A stretch of 64,000 nt of DNA, taken from Chitinophaga agri (GTDB taxonomy: Bacteria > Bacteroidota > Bacteroidia > Chitinophagales > Chitinophagaceae). Location: assembly GCF_010093065.1 (NCBI RefSeq), contig NZ_CP048113.1, forward strand, positions 496,001-560,000, written 5' to 3'. Position numbers and translations under genes: made by a program. Every line of letters begins with the position of its first letter. The first letter of the stretch is position 1. Under the pieces are notes generated by a model. It was not told where the DNA came from, did no database searches, and was given only the letters and a program-made list of their open reading frames with translations. This document shows positions 47,603 to 56,986 of the stretch, one piece after another.

Positions 47603-49633
47603 TTAATCTTTCCCTTCCACCAGGAACTTCCTCATATTGTCCAGCAGTTCATCCGATGTATCCGAATTGGTGAAAATAGCATATCCCATCTTCATATCCT
47701 TGTACACTTCAAACTGGCATTTGAAATCCCCGTTATTGCCTCCATGTCCAAAGGTCTTTCCATAAGGTGTTTCCCTGATCTCAAGGCTCATGCCCATATA
47801 GGTCGGTACTTTCGGTCTGTCAGAGTCATCGAAGGGGTAATCCGAATGTTTGGAAAAAATGGTATCGTAGGTACTCGCTTTCAGCCCTTTCTGTTCCATC
47901 AGGTACAACATGAACCGGGTGAAGATAGCTGCCTCGGTATGCATGGAATAGGCCATACCCGGGTTTTCCGGCAGGTCGTTATTGTTGGGTAGCTTATTGA
48001 TATGTCCAAAGGCAACGACCCGCTGGAGGGAGTCATTCTTCGAGAAGAAAGTGTGGTAAAGTCCCACAGGCTGGATCACTTCTTCTTCCAGGACCTGTTC
48101 GACCTTCTTCCCCGTGATCTTCTCTACCACCATTTTCAGGTATTCAAAGCCTTCTCCCGAATAGCCGAAAGATGTACCTGGCGTAAACTTCAGGTCCAGT
48201 TTTCCATTGTCATTGATCCAGCGCCAGTTAGGAAAGCCTGTCCGGTGTGTCAATACATGTCTGGCCGTGATCAGCTTATACCGTTCGTCGTATTCAATAT
48301 CTTTATAGGGGAGGTACAGGTATAAGGGTTTATCCAGGTCGATCACCCCACGCTCTGCCAGCTTTTCAACAGCCAGCGCAAATACCGGTTTCGTAATAGA
48401 CGCTGCCTCAAATAAGGTGCTGTCTGTCACTTTCTGCCCTGTCATGGTATTCGTGACTCCGTAAGTCTTATGATAGACCAGCTTCCCATCTTTGATCAGC
48501 GCCAGCGATACGCCGGGAATACCATAATACTGACGATAGGTCTCGATGAAACGGTCCGTCTGTGCTGCACTACCCGCTGTGAAGTCGGCCAGCAATAGGC
48601 CGCTGTCAGGGATCATGTCAGGCATAGGGGTATTGGAAAGCACAACGTCCTTCGCGGTTACCTGTTGCCCGCTCTTCACCACCACGGTGACAGGTGTTTC
48701 CTCTTTGGCGGCATACAATTGTTTATCCGGGTGATAGTAGGTATCTGCCAGGGTAAGCATGTATTTGCCTGCGGGTACTAAGGTGGTATAGTTGCCCAGG
48801 CTATCGACCATTGCGGTTAACCAAAGTCCGGGTTTGCCGGGGTTGTCCAGTCTGATCCGTCCGGGTAACCGGGTAGCGGAAGTCTTATCCCAGCGTAACT
48901 TCCCCGAGATTGTCGCCAGTTTGGCGCCGGCTGGCAGCAAAAGGACGTCGCCCAGGCTATTGGGATTGACATATTTGGAACCACCTTGTCCCCAGGCTGA
49001 CCAGGAGAAACTACCGTCTTTGTCTTTGTCAAATACGTGAAAGTCAAGCCCTATAGACTTTCCTACCGCTAACTGATCTCCCAGCCGGATGCGCCATTCA
49101 TAGTAACGGGTATTGCCCCGGCGTATCATCGCCACTTCCATCATCTCCCACGTGGCTTTACTGGCAAAAGGATCATAGAACGCATTGTTGGTATTACGCA
49201 GCTTCTGGCTGTACATAAAAGACGCTACTCCTGAACCGGTGATCAGGTGGCGGGCATCAATGCTCAGCTCCAGTCCGTCCTGAGTGTTCCACCGCACATT
49301 GGCGGAGGTGTCTTCTATAAAGTCATCATCTGTAATAGTAAATGCCAGGTACAGGGACTGGTTGTTTTCATTATACCCGAGCTGGAAAAAGCCGGAGAGG
49401 TCTGCGTCATTTTTCGGCCTGGTGTCCGAAGGATGCACGGCTATTTTATACCGGATCGCGTCCCTGGGCCAGTCTGACAGGTCACCGTCCACTTTGATCT
49501 TACCCAGTGGATAGGCATACGCAATACTCCCGTTATGTGCAGAAAGCTGTAGTTGGAACAGGATACCTGATACAAGCAGGCAAATCGCTTTAAAAGATGG
49601 GACTGGCATGTGTTTGCGGTTTGAGGTTTGCAT
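47603..49633 (-). CDS. CBM9-like domain fused to a serine beta-lactamase-fold hydrolase
   Basis: 676 aa with a signal peptide ending near LQLSAH (start at 49633, or 49609 if the second Met is used). Residues about 40-230 are a CBM9-like domain (KIKVDGDLSDWPRDA, SLYLAFTITDDDF). Residues about 240-330 look like a carboxypeptidase-regulatory beta sandwich (PAGKYMLTLADTYYHP). Residues about 345-670 are a class C beta-lactamase fold: SITK as the Ser-x-x-Lys, YSGEGFEY in the Tyr site and HGGNNG as the third element. It is more likely a peptidase or esterase acting on the wall or on bound glycans than an antibiotic-inactivating enzyme. Confidence 0.85.
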   Translation of the reverse strand: MQTSNRKHMPVPSFKAICLLVSGILFQLQLSAHNGSIAYAYPLGKIKVDGDLSDWPRDAIRYKIAVHPSDTRPKNDADLSGFFQLGYNENNQSLYLAFTITDDDFIEDTSANVRWNTQDGLELSIDARHLITGSGVASFMYSQKLRNTNNAFYDPFASKATWEMMEVAMIRRGNTRYYEWRIRLGDQLAVGKSIGLDFHVFDKDKDGSFSWSAWGQGGSKYVNPNSLGDVLLLPAGAKLATISGKLRWDKTSATRLPGRIRLDNPGKPGLWLTAMVDSLGNYTTLVPAGKYMLTLADTYYHPDKQLYAAKEETPVTVVVKSGQQVTAKDVVLSNTPMPDMIPDSGLLLADFTAGSAAQTDRFIETYRQYYGIPGVSLALIKDGKLVYHKTYGVTNTMTGQKVTDSTLFEAASITKPVFALAVEKLAERGVIDLDKPLYLYLPYKDIEYDERYKLITARHVLTHRTGFPNWRWINDNGKLDLKFTPGTSFGYSGEGFEYLKMVVEKITGKKVEQVLEEEVIQPVGLYHTFFSKNDSLQRVVAFGHINKLPNNNDLPENPGMAYSMHTEAAIFTRFMLYLMEQKGLKASTYDTIFSKHSDYPFDDSDRPKVPTYMGMSLEIRETPYGKTFGHGGNNGDFKCQFEVYKDMKMGYAIFTNSDTSDELLDNMRKFLVEGKD

Positions 49634-49661
49634 AAAGACGCCCCATACCGGAAAAAGTTGC

Positions 49662-50666
49662 TTAGCTCACTTCTTTTTTGCTTTTACTGAACCTATGCTC
49701 CCTGTATTCCGCCAGCCGCATGTCCAGCAAGGCTTTAATTTTCGCGTAATTCTCTTCATTGAACGCAATCTCGTTTAGCGACTTTGTCGCCGCTTCACCA
49801 AAGTAGTTTTCCTTTTCCTGCGGATCGGTCAGCAGTGTGAACGCAAAGTCTCGCCCATATAACACGTCATGACCACTCAGGTTCTTGATATAGGCATGTA
49901 CGAAATCGCGGTCAGTGGCAAAATCTTCTTCCTGTATGTATCCTCTGTCCAGCACACGTATCCACTCTGTTACAGGTGATTTGCCCTCTTTGATGTCACG
50001 TACGACTGGTGCTGTTACCGCATCCGTTTTCACCAGGTCACGTTCAATGGCCCAACGCAGGAACATCAGATCGGAAGTGATATAGTGACTTTTTGATTTT
50101 AGGAAGGTATCGAAAGTGCCATACAGGTATTCATAGTATAATTTGAATACGGGCATGGAATACTGGAGTTCCAGTGTGATGTTAGTAACAGCCAGATCAT
50201 CCCCATACTGGACGCCCCAGACGATTGACTTCTCAGGTACCAGCGGCACTTCCCATCTGTAAAAACTTTCACTGCCATCATCATTGAGCCAGATAGGTGT
50301 GATATCACTGCTCTTTAGCGTAGGGGCGCCCAGTTTAGCCTGCAGCGTATCAAAATCATGCGTAAAGTCAATTCCCTGCGGAAAGGTTGTTTTTGACTTG
50401 TTATTATGGAACCTTACATGGCTGAGGAGGGGTATAAAAACGCCCTTTTTATCGCCAGGTACAGGCGGATAATCTTTCAGATAGGTGTTGATATTGAATA
50501 ACAGGTCAAATCCGAGTTTCTTGTTTTCTACCCAGTAGGAGGTGTCTGCCGAACGGTTTGAAATAGTGATTTTCTTAGGGTATTTAAATCCGTTAGTCTC
50601 AATAAATGAGATGATCTGTGCATCATCAATCCTTCGGCCCAGCAGGCCGGTTAGTGTATTGAACAT
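49662..50666 (-). CDS. Hypothetical protein, immunity-like N-terminus
   Basis: 334 aa from the Met at 50666 (MFNTLTGLLGRRIDDAQ); 50702 is an alternative. No signal peptide. The first 130 residues follow a pattern seen in small immunity-type proteins near polymorphic toxins: LLGRRIDDAQIISFIE, then KLGFDLLFN, FPQGIDFTHDFDTLQAKLG. The rest is unknown. It is divergent from the 760-aa MORN/HEAT-like gene. Function is not assigned; the comparison is by eye. Confidence 0.55.
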   Translation of the reverse strand: MFNTLTGLLGRRIDDAQIISFIETNGFKYPKKITISNRSADTSYWVENKKLGFDLLFNINTYLKDYPPVPGDKKGVFIPLLSHVRFHNNKSKTTFPQGIDFTHDFDTLQAKLGAPTLKSSDITPIWLNDDGSESFYRWEVPLVPEKSIVWGVQYGDDLAVTNITLELQYSMPVFKLYYEYLYGTFDTFLKSKSHYITSDLMFLRWAIERDLVKTDAVTAPVVRDIKEGKSPVTEWIRVLDRGYIQEEDFATDRDFVHAYIKNLSGHDVLYGRDFAFTLLTDPQEKENYFGEAATKSLNEIAFNEENYAKIKALLDMRLAEYREHRFSKSKKEVS

Positions 50667-50702
50667 GTTGAATGTTTTGAAGTAGCATGAACTGCCCTGC
50701 AA

Positions 50703-50974
50703 AATAGAAAAAACAGGTAGTAAAAAATAATCATCTTTGTGTTATCTTAGCCGCTCAAGGCCCCTGATACCTTAAAAGCTATCTCGTAAGTAATGACGGT
50801 CTTCCATTTTACCACAACAAGAAATACCATTCATGAGCATTAAAGTAAGTAAGCATATTATAGCAATGCCATTAAACGCGTAACCTATAAAGATGATCTT
50901 GAAATAAACTAAATACGCTAAAACGGGAAACCCTGATTTCTTAACCATATAGTATCCTTAATCCATTATCCGAT
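50703..50974. other. Divergent intergenic region
   Basis: 272 bases between the 334-aa (-) and 760-aa (+) genes, A/T-rich. It holds one TAnnTTAG promoter element and a leader of about 220 bases with no visible small gene or strong hairpin. Confidence 0.4.
50743..50750 (+). promoter_or_regulatory. Promoter element of the 760-aa gene, TATCTTAG
   Basis: TATCTTAG followed by CCGC, identical over 12 bases to the ferredoxin promoter box. No TTG at 20 nt. Confidence 0.4.
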
Positions 50975-53257
50975 ATGGAAAAATCTGTAAATGTCCCTGC
51001 GGCAGCTGTCTGGAATTCGACCGACAACCAATGGGAGCTGGGCGAAAAGAATGCCGCCGGACAACCCACCGGCACCTGGAAATACTGGCATGTGGACGGG
51101 CATTTTGCCGGTACTGTTGAATACGGAGACGGTACTTCCCCTTATCAGATAAAGCGTTTTCATCCCGATGGCACCATCGCCCAGGAAGGCTTATGGTGTG
51201 GTGGAGATCTCTGGACGGGTACCTATCGCTGGACCAAAAGCGACCATCCCACTACAGAACCCTTCCCGGTGCCAGCCGAATATGATAGCCCGTTTGTATG
51301 GATCGCTGAATTTGATTATCCGGGCGATGGCCCCTGGTACAATGCCCAGCGATATTTTAACCGGGAGCGCCAGCCTGTCAATGCCGAAGGAGTGCCTTTA
51401 CCCGCCCGTCCTGCTACCGTATCACAACGTGCTCATTATGCCATAGAACATGGTCAGCACAAATGGGTCATGGGAACAGTCAATATCCGCATTGCAAAAT
51501 ATGTGGGTGAATACCAGGAATGGGACCTGAATGGGGCGCTGAAGGTGAGAAGAATATATAATGAAGACGGTGAGATAGCACTGGAAGAGTCGTATGAATA
51601 CGGCAGTCTATGGATGTCAAAAGCACATTCACCCGGCGAATTGTTACAGACCTTTTATTACATCAGTAGCCAGCCTCCTGTTGCTAAATCCGCCAGTTTA
51701 TACCGTAATGGGGGGCAGGATGTTACGACTGCTTACTTTAATACGGCCGGTAACAAGCTTTATTCCGTCAGAAGTGAAAGATTGATGCCACTGCACGAGC
51801 GCAGATATTACAATGATGCACTGGTATATGAAGGGGTCCAGCTTGACGATAAACCAAAGACGCTGCTCAGCGTAAAGTATTTTTATCCTGATGGCAGCAT
51901 ACTGGTCGATTATACCTCTAACGGAGACGGTACCGGCGTCTGGCGCCTGTATGAAAGATCGGGAGCGGAGATGTTAAGTATGGAGGAAAAGGAAGAGGCT
52001 TTCCGCAGTAAAAGGAAACGTTGGGCATACCTGTTACCTTCGCTGTCTGACTACGAGGAGGATACCCTGCTACCTGACTGGGAGTCAGTGATAGAGAACT
52101 TTAAAATGGAGAAGCGACGCCAGCTGACAAGAGAAAAAATGGCCGCCCTGGTAGCACCTGCGCATCTCAGCAAAGAACTGAAGAAGACTGACTGGGAAAA
52201 CATCGATACTGCGATGGGAGGTGGTAGCAGACTGCCACTTGCTGTTAAGGGTTTGCTGTCGGACGATAACGACGTGGCAAGCATGTCTGCCGACATTATC
52301 TGGTATGAAATAGAACACCAGCAAAGTCTCTATGAGGCTACGTATAAAATAGCCGGTATCGTTGCAAAAATGCTTCCCCTGTATGGAGACACACCTGCGA
52401 TACAACAGCGGATGAGGAGCTTCCTCTTTGAAGTGTTCGGACAGGCATATTTCGATTATCCGAAGAAAGCCTACAAAGCGACGATCAAATCGTTACTGCC
52501 AGCTGCTCCGCTGCTTTTGAGATGGGCGAACGACAGCGATAATGATACCGCCCGTCAGGCACAGTACCTGCTGCTGCACATGGGAGAAGCAGTACCAGAC
52601 ACAGAGACATTATTGTTACAGGAATGGAATAATACGGCTCATACAGCTCAGCGACGCCAATTCGCTGCTTTTTTACTGGCGCGGTACTATTTGAACAGTA
52701 AACAACCGGCAAAACTGGTCAGCATGTTCTCTGAGGCCCTGCAAACAGAGACAGACAAGATGTTACGCCTGATCATGGCGATCCACCTGGTGCTGGCCAC
52801 CAAGAAACAGGCACAGGCAGCATGGTTGTCTGAACTGTTGCAGGCGCTGACTGATCCGGACGCTGCTCATTATGATGACTTCTATGCGCTCACGCCTTAC
52901 ACAACCGGAACAGACGTTTCGGAATATGCGTTGATGGTATTAGGCCATGCGAAGAAAGCAGTGCTCGAAGATAACATCTTCGTCCTGATCAATATGCTGC
53001 CGGAATCGAATAGCCTGAAACAGGTAACCTTATTACAGGCACTGTTTTCGGTCCTGTTCCCTGATGGAGTGGAGCTGAATAAGTTCAGCCCTGCTCAGCA
53101 GCAAACATTGCTGGCAGCAGCGACCGTTATTGATCAGCATCCAAACTTCGTCAACCATATGGAGGTCTTCAGTAATTTTAATATACCATACGACACGTAT
53201 GAGTTAACGCAATTGGCCGCCAGACCGGTGGCCCGTAGTAGAAAGAAAGCTGAATAA
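50975..53257 (+). CDS. MORN-type repeat and HEAT-like helical protein, possible immunity protein
   Basis: 760 aa, cytoplasmic. The first 330 residues contain repeats of the MORN/YwqK type (GQPTGTWKYWHVDGHFAGTV, then KRFHPDGTIAQEGLW, GVWRLYERSG). Residues about 390-740 are all-helical with HEAT-like texture (LLSDDNDVASMSADIIWYEI, ARQAQYLLLHMGEAVPD). Such repeat pairs appear in immunity proteins and scaffolds of polymorphic-toxin loci. No toxin is visible nearby, so the role is open. A leader of about 220 bases separates it from its promoter element. Confidence 0.65.
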   Translation: MEKSVNVPAAAVWNSTDNQWELGEKNAAGQPTGTWKYWHVDGHFAGTVEYGDGTSPYQIKRFHPDGTIAQEGLWCGGDLWTGTYRWTKSDHPTTEPFPVPAEYDSPFVWIAEFDYPGDGPWYNAQRYFNRERQPVNAEGVPLPARPATVSQRAHYAIEHGQHKWVMGTVNIRIAKYVGEYQEWDLNGALKVRRIYNEDGEIALEESYEYGSLWMSKAHSPGELLQTFYYISSQPPVAKSASLYRNGGQDVTTAYFNTAGNKLYSVRSERLMPLHERRYYNDALVYEGVQLDDKPKTLLSVKYFYPDGSILVDYTSNGDGTGVWRLYERSGAEMLSMEEKEEAFRSKRKRWAYLLPSLSDYEEDTLLPDWESVIENFKMEKRRQLTREKMAALVAPAHLSKELKKTDWENIDTAMGGGSRLPLAVKGLLSDDNDVASMSADIIWYEIEHQQSLYEATYKIAGIVAKMLPLYGDTPAIQQRMRSFLFEVFGQAYFDYPKKAYKATIKSLLPAAPLLLRWANDSDNDTARQAQYLLLHMGEAVPDTETLLLQEWNNTAHTAQRRQFAAFLLARYYLNSKQPAKLVSMFSEALQTETDKMLRLIMAIHLVLATKKQAQAAWLSELLQALTDPDAAHYDDFYALTPYTTGTDVSEYALMVLGHAKKAVLEDNIFVLINMLPESNSLKQVTLLQALFSVLFPDGVELNKFSPAQQQTLLAAATVIDQHPNFVNHMEVFSNFNIPYDTYELTQLAARPVARSRKKAE

Positions 53258-53271
53258 TATTAACATGGCAG

Positions 53272-53294
53272 AAGCCCGCAGGTAATGCGGGCTT
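53272..53294 (+). terminator. Terminator of the 760-aa gene
   Basis: Arms AAGCCCGCA and TGCGGGCTT, loop GGTAA, then TTCC. Outer bases ATGG/CCAT extend the stem. Confidence 0.85.
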
Positions 53295-53414
53295 TTCCAT
53301 AGACAGGATACCCACGTCTGTGAATAGTGCCCTCCGGTAAACGCTTAGAAAATATTTTCCCAACCTTGTAAGGTTTTACCTCCTCCCTATACTAATGAAT
53401 AAAACCCTTACACA

Positions 53415-54320
53415 ATGAGCACATGTAAGTTAATCAGAACTATCTTGGTTGCACTGGCACTGGCCTTTACAGCATTGACTCCGGCAGTTGCGCAAAAGCA
53501 GCCGCAAAACGGATTATTATGGGAAATATCCGGCAGGAACATGACAGCTCCTGCCTATTTGTTTGGTACCATTCACTTGTATGACACCAGCACCTATCAG
53601 CTGCCACAACCTCCTTTCGAGCTGCTGGAGAAGACGGGCAGGGTCTACTTCGAACTGGACTTTGGTAAAATAAATATGGCGGAAATGAGCGCGGGTATGT
53701 TTATTACCGACACGTCTCAGTATATTAACAAATTACTGGATCCGGTTTCACTGGCCAGGCTGAATAAATTACTGGAGGGTTCCGCCAGTGCAAAGATGCT
53801 GGGAGACAGGGTCTATACCATAAAACCGCTGTTTGTATCAGTGATGCTGCTTGGTAATGAAAAAACTTCTTCTGTGGACCTGGAATTATACAAGGCCGCC
53901 ATGTCCGGGAAACATGCAGTAGGTGGCCTGGAAACAGTCAAAGAACAAATGGAGGCATTTAATACCATGAGCATCGCGGCACAGACAGAGGCCCTGCGCC
54001 AGTTCCTCAGCAATGACCTGTCAGGACAGGAAATACTGTCAAAGATGACGGCTATTTACGCCAGACAAAATATTACAAACATGCTGAAAGAACTGGAACA
54101 GTTCATGCCATTGGATGCCAATACCAGTGAAACGCTGGTCAATAAAAGAAACATCATCATGACTGACCGTATAGACTCCCTTTTGCAGCAGCAAGAACAT
54201 CCGCTCATAGCAGTAGGAGCCGGACACCTGGGCAGTGATGCCGGTATTGTTGAACTTTTAAGAAAGAAAGGATATACCCTGAAAAATATCCCTTTTACGA
54301 TCAAAAAGGCGCATGAGTAA
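53415..54320 (+). CDS. TraB/GumN-family protein, secreted
   Basis: 301 aa with a signal peptide ending near PAVAQ. The family motifs are visible: YLFGTIHLYD near residue 55, GGLETVKEQMEAF in the middle, and VGAGHLGSDAGIVELLRKKGY at the end. TraB/GumN proteins carry a conserved Gly-x-x-His and Glu suggestive of a metal-dependent peptidase, but activity is little studied. It forms an operon with the ECF sigma factor that follows (its TAA shares an A with the ATG). Confidence 0.92.
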   Translation: MSTCKLIRTILVALALAFTALTPAVAQKQPQNGLLWEISGRNMTAPAYLFGTIHLYDTSTYQLPQPPFELLEKTGRVYFELDFGKINMAEMSAGMFITDTSQYINKLLDPVSLARLNKLLEGSASAKMLGDRVYTIKPLFVSVMLLGNEKTSSVDLELYKAAMSGKHAVGGLETVKEQMEAFNTMSIAAQTEALRQFLSNDLSGQEILSKMTAIYARQNITNMLKELEQFMPLDANTSETLVNKRNIIMTDRIDSLLQQQEHPLIAVGAGHLGSDAGIVELLRKKGYTLKNIPFTIKKAHE

Positions 54321-54814
54321 TGACCAAAACCGAGTTCCTGGACCATACCATGCCTCACCAGGCTATTATCTTTAAAGTGGTCAATATCTATACAGATAAC
54401 AAAGAGGATAAAGAAGACCTGTTGCAGGAGATCTGGTTGCAGTTGTGGTTGTCTTATCCACGGTTCCGCGGTCAGAGCAAGCTTTCTACCTGGATGTACC
54501 AGGTAGCCCTGAACACCGCCCTGACTTACACCAGGAAATCTGCCACGCGTGATAAACACCTCCGGCAGGCAGCTGCGGTAGCTGTCACCCACGAGCAGGA
54601 GAATGTCCAGCATGAGCAGGAGCGCCTGTTATGGGACAATATCCGTTCCCTGCAGAAGGCAGAGAAAGCCCTCATCCTCCTATACATTGATGGCATTAGT
54701 TACAGGGAGATCGCAGAGATCACCGGTGACTCTGAAAGCAATGTAGGAACAAAGCTGAGCCGCATCAGGCAGAAACTGAAAGATTTAATTACCAGTGAAA
54801 AAATCAAGCAATAA
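54320..54814 (+). CDS. ECF-type RNA polymerase sigma factor
   Basis: 164 aa. Region 2 (DKEDLLQEIWLQLWLSYPRF, TWMYQVALNTAL) and region 4 (KALILLYIDGISYREIAEIT, SNVGTKLSRIRQKLK) are both clear. It overlaps TraB at TAATG and the next gene the same way, so translation is coupled. The next gene, a small membrane protein, is a candidate cognate anti-sigma factor. The regulon is unknown. Confidence 0.95.
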   Translation: MTKTEFLDHTMPHQAIIFKVVNIYTDNKEDKEDLLQEIWLQLWLSYPRFRGQSKLSTWMYQVALNTALTYTRKSATRDKHLRQAAAVAVTHEQENVQHEQERLLWDNIRSLQKAEKALILLYIDGISYREIAEITGDSESNVGTKLSRIRQKLKDLITSEKIKQ

Positions 54815-55413
54815 TGGAACCGCTGGATGACTTTGATTCCCTGCTGAAGGGAGCCGCCGATAGATATAGTAATCCGCAGCTTGCTGAACAGGCAGTGAGT
54901 AAAATGATAGATGAACGCCTGATAACAGGCAGGAAAAGAATGATCGCCACAGTCAGAAAAGAGATCATCATTATAGCGGTCTGTATTGTGACCACGATCT
55001 TTTCCTGTTATATGAGTGCAAAGGTCAGGCATAAACTAAGCCCTGAACTGGTCATGGCCATCGGTATCAGTTATGTGGGGGCCATGGTTTACTTCCTGTT
55101 GTCACTGTTCCTGTTCATCAGGTTGATCATGATCTCTCTTGCTCCCAAGGGTACCGATATCAGGGAGTACATTACGGGCATCTACCAGAAAACACAACGT
55201 ACCGTACAACTGTACCTCTGGTTCTCTACCGTGGCCAGCGTTTCCATGGTGGCCATCCCGCTGGTATTGAGCAGTAAGGTGAGCTGGTATTGGATGCTAC
55301 TGATAATAGCGTTATTTGGGGGAGCGGTACATTATAGCAATATCTGGTACGTCCGGAAACGTTTTGGGAAACGCCTGGATGAGCTGAAAGCAATGATGAC
55401 GGATTTCACCTGA
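54814..55413 (+). CDS. Membrane protein, candidate anti-sigma factor
   Basis: 199 aa. About 45 cytoplasmic N-terminal residues are followed by four predicted helices (IIIIAVCIVTTIFSCYMS, YVGAMVYFLLSLFLFIRL, STVASVSMVAIPLVL, YWMLLIIALFGGAVHY). No named anti-sigma domain such as a zinc-binding HxxxCxxC is present. Position after a coupled ECF sigma gene is the main evidence for an anti-sigma role. Confidence 0.6.
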   Translation: MEPLDDFDSLLKGAADRYSNPQLAEQAVSKMIDERLITGRKRMIATVRKEIIIIAVCIVTTIFSCYMSAKVRHKLSPELVMAIGISYVGAMVYFLLSLFLFIRLIMISLAPKGTDIREYITGIYQKTQRTVQLYLWFSTVASVSMVAIPLVLSSKVSWYWMLLIIALFGGAVHYSNIWYVRKRFGKRLDELKAMMTDFT

Positions 55414-55461
55414 GTGAGTAAACAGGGTGGTGAAAGCGCTGGTTTATCAGCACCTGTCCCG

Positions 55462-56175
55462 TTATGCATGGACAGAAGAATGATCTGTACCAGCAGGTAA
55501 CACCTCTTCAATGCCATTTTCGCCGGATATGACCGCCTTATGGGCCATTTTCAGGAATAAGGAATGTCCCACTATGCCTGGAATCATTTTAACCTGCCTA
55601 TCCAGTTGGGTCAGATCAGGGAATGTGTCGAAGTAGATATCCGCCAGCATATTGCCATTATCGGAAATGAGTGCACCATTCTTTTCGCTGCTCAGGCGCT
55701 GTACGAACCTGGTACCCGGATACAGTTGAGCGATCTTCCGGCGTACGATCCCCAGCGCCTGCGGCAGCAGTTCTATGGCCAGCGGGTATTGGGGATCCAA
55801 CGCTTCCCGGCGTTTACCGGCATCTCCCAGTAATACGAACTGTTCTGCCGCTGCTGCCAGCAGTTTCTCCATGACATGGATCCCGCCGCCGCTTTTTAAT
55901 GCGTTCAGCTGCCTGTCAAATACATCACATCCATCAAAGTAAATATCCAGCTGACTGATAAGTGAAGGTGCCACAAGCCGGAAGCCCAGTTCATGCAGCA
56001 GCACCGTCGTGTCAAACGAGGAAGAAGTGACGGTCAGTGATGACAACAAAGCGGGGTCTTCCGCCAGCTGGCTGGCCAGGTATACAATGGTTTTGCCACC
56101 GCCTAACCCGATGGTCTGTCCGGCGCTGATCATCTTAGCTGCGGCTTTCGCCGCTGCCAGTTTATGGTCTGTCAT
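55462..56175 (-). CDS. rpiA: Ribose-5-phosphate isomerase A (divergent)
   Basis: 237 aa; interconverts ribose 5-phosphate and ribulose 5-phosphate in the pentose-phosphate pathway. GLGGGKT replaces the usual GLGTGST phosphate loop. YFDGCDVFD keeps both Asp of the DGADE site, and KSGGGIHVMEK keeps the active-site Lys and the catalytic Glu. The Met-Ile-Pro-Gly-Ile-Val segment near the end is also conserved. Catalysis is therefore expected although the loops differ. Single gene, convergent with the sigma operon. Confidence 0.9.
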   Translation of the reverse strand: MTDHKLAAAKAAAKMISAGQTIGLGGGKTIVYLASQLAEDPALLSSLTVTSSSFDTTVLLHELGFRLVAPSLISQLDIYFDGCDVFDRQLNALKSGGGIHVMEKLLAAAAEQFVLLGDAGKRREALDPQYPLAIELLPQALGIVRRKIAQLYPGTRFVQRLSSEKNGALISDNGNMLADIYFDTFPDLTQLDRQVKMIPGIVGHSLFLKMAHKAVISGENGIEEVLPAGTDHSSVHA

Positions 56176-56360
56176 CTGTTCATGTCATTAATGAATGAGT
56201 AATATATGCGGAGAGCAAGATAATCCCTTTGTGGCAGAAAATAATACCGTCAGCCGATGCGGCAGCCCCGAAGTTATTCCCCTGCATCACTTCTTCCTGT
56301 GTATAGTCACAGATAGCGAAGAATACCTACCTTTATCTCCACAAACCTATAAACAGGTAT

Positions 56361-56942
56361 ATGCAACCAACAGCAATAAAGGAGACACTGAAGACACATA
56401 TATCCAAAGTGACCACGCTTACAGACGAGCAGTTTGATTATTTCTTTTCTCACTTTCAATACCAGCAGTATAAAAAAGGACAATCCATCATTGCTGAGGG
56501 TAGTATGGTCAACTGTGAATACTTCGTACTATCAGGGTGCCTGAAATCCTTTTTCATTAACGATGAACTGAAGATGTTCATCCTGCAGTTTGCCATGCCT
56601 ACCTGGTGGGCGTCTGATTATAACGCCCTGTATGCCCATACCAAAGCCACTGTCAATGTAGACTGTATCACTGATGCGGAACTACTGTGCCTGACCAATG
56701 AGGACAGGGAGAAGTTATGCCGGGAGCTGCATAATGTTGAGTACTTCTTCCGCTGGCGTACCAACAAAGGCTATGTAGCCAGCCAGAAACGCCTGCTGTC
56801 TTTTATGAATAACAATGTGAAGTACCGCTATGAAGAGCTCATGGCCCTCTATCCGCAGCTCTATAACATGGTACCTAAAAACCTCATTGCCGCCTACCTG
56901 GGTGTTTCCCGCGAAACCCTCAGCCGCCTCTATAACCCCTGA
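56361..56942 (+). CDS. Crp/Fnr-family transcriptional regulator
   Basis: 193 aa. A cyclic-nucleotide-binding-type beta-roll occupies about residues 25-115 (YKKGQSIIAEGSMVNCEYFV, then MPTWWASDYNALY). The C-terminal helix-turn-helix is NLIAAYLGVSRETLSRLYN. It lacks the N-terminal Cys set of FNR, so it does not bind an oxygen-sensing Fe-S cluster that way. Two palindromes matching the family's operator style begin 2 bases after its stop codon, ahead of the YceI operon, which it most likely controls. A/T-rich promoter region of 185 bases. Confidence 0.92.
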   Translation: MQPTAIKETLKTHISKVTTLTDEQFDYFFSHFQYQQYKKGQSIIAEGSMVNCEYFVLSGCLKSFFINDELKMFILQFAMPTWWASDYNALYAHTKATVNVDCITDAELLCLTNEDREKLCRELHNVEYFFRWRTNKGYVASQKRLLSFMNNNVKYRYEELMALYPQLYNMVPKNLIAAYLGVSRETLSRLYNP

Positions 56943-56943
56943 G

Positions 56944-56961
56944 AAGTGATCCAGATCACTT
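56944..56961. promoter_or_regulatory. Crp/Fnr-type operator, box 1
   Basis: AAGTGAT-CCAG-ATCACTT, perfect 7-bp arms with a 4-nt centre. Same core as box 2; centres are 27 bp apart. Begins 2 bases after the regulator's stop codon. Confidence 0.65.
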
Positions 56962-56972
56962 TCTCCCTGAAT

Positions 56973-56986
56973 GTGATCCAGGTCAC
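56973..56986. promoter_or_regulatory. Crp/Fnr-type operator, box 2
   Basis: GTGAT-CCAG-GTCAC, 13 of 14 bases as in box 1. The candidate -7 box is the ACATTTG stretch at 57011-57017, so box 2 would be centred about 43 bases upstream of the transcription start, the place of a class II activator site. Confidence 0.6.
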
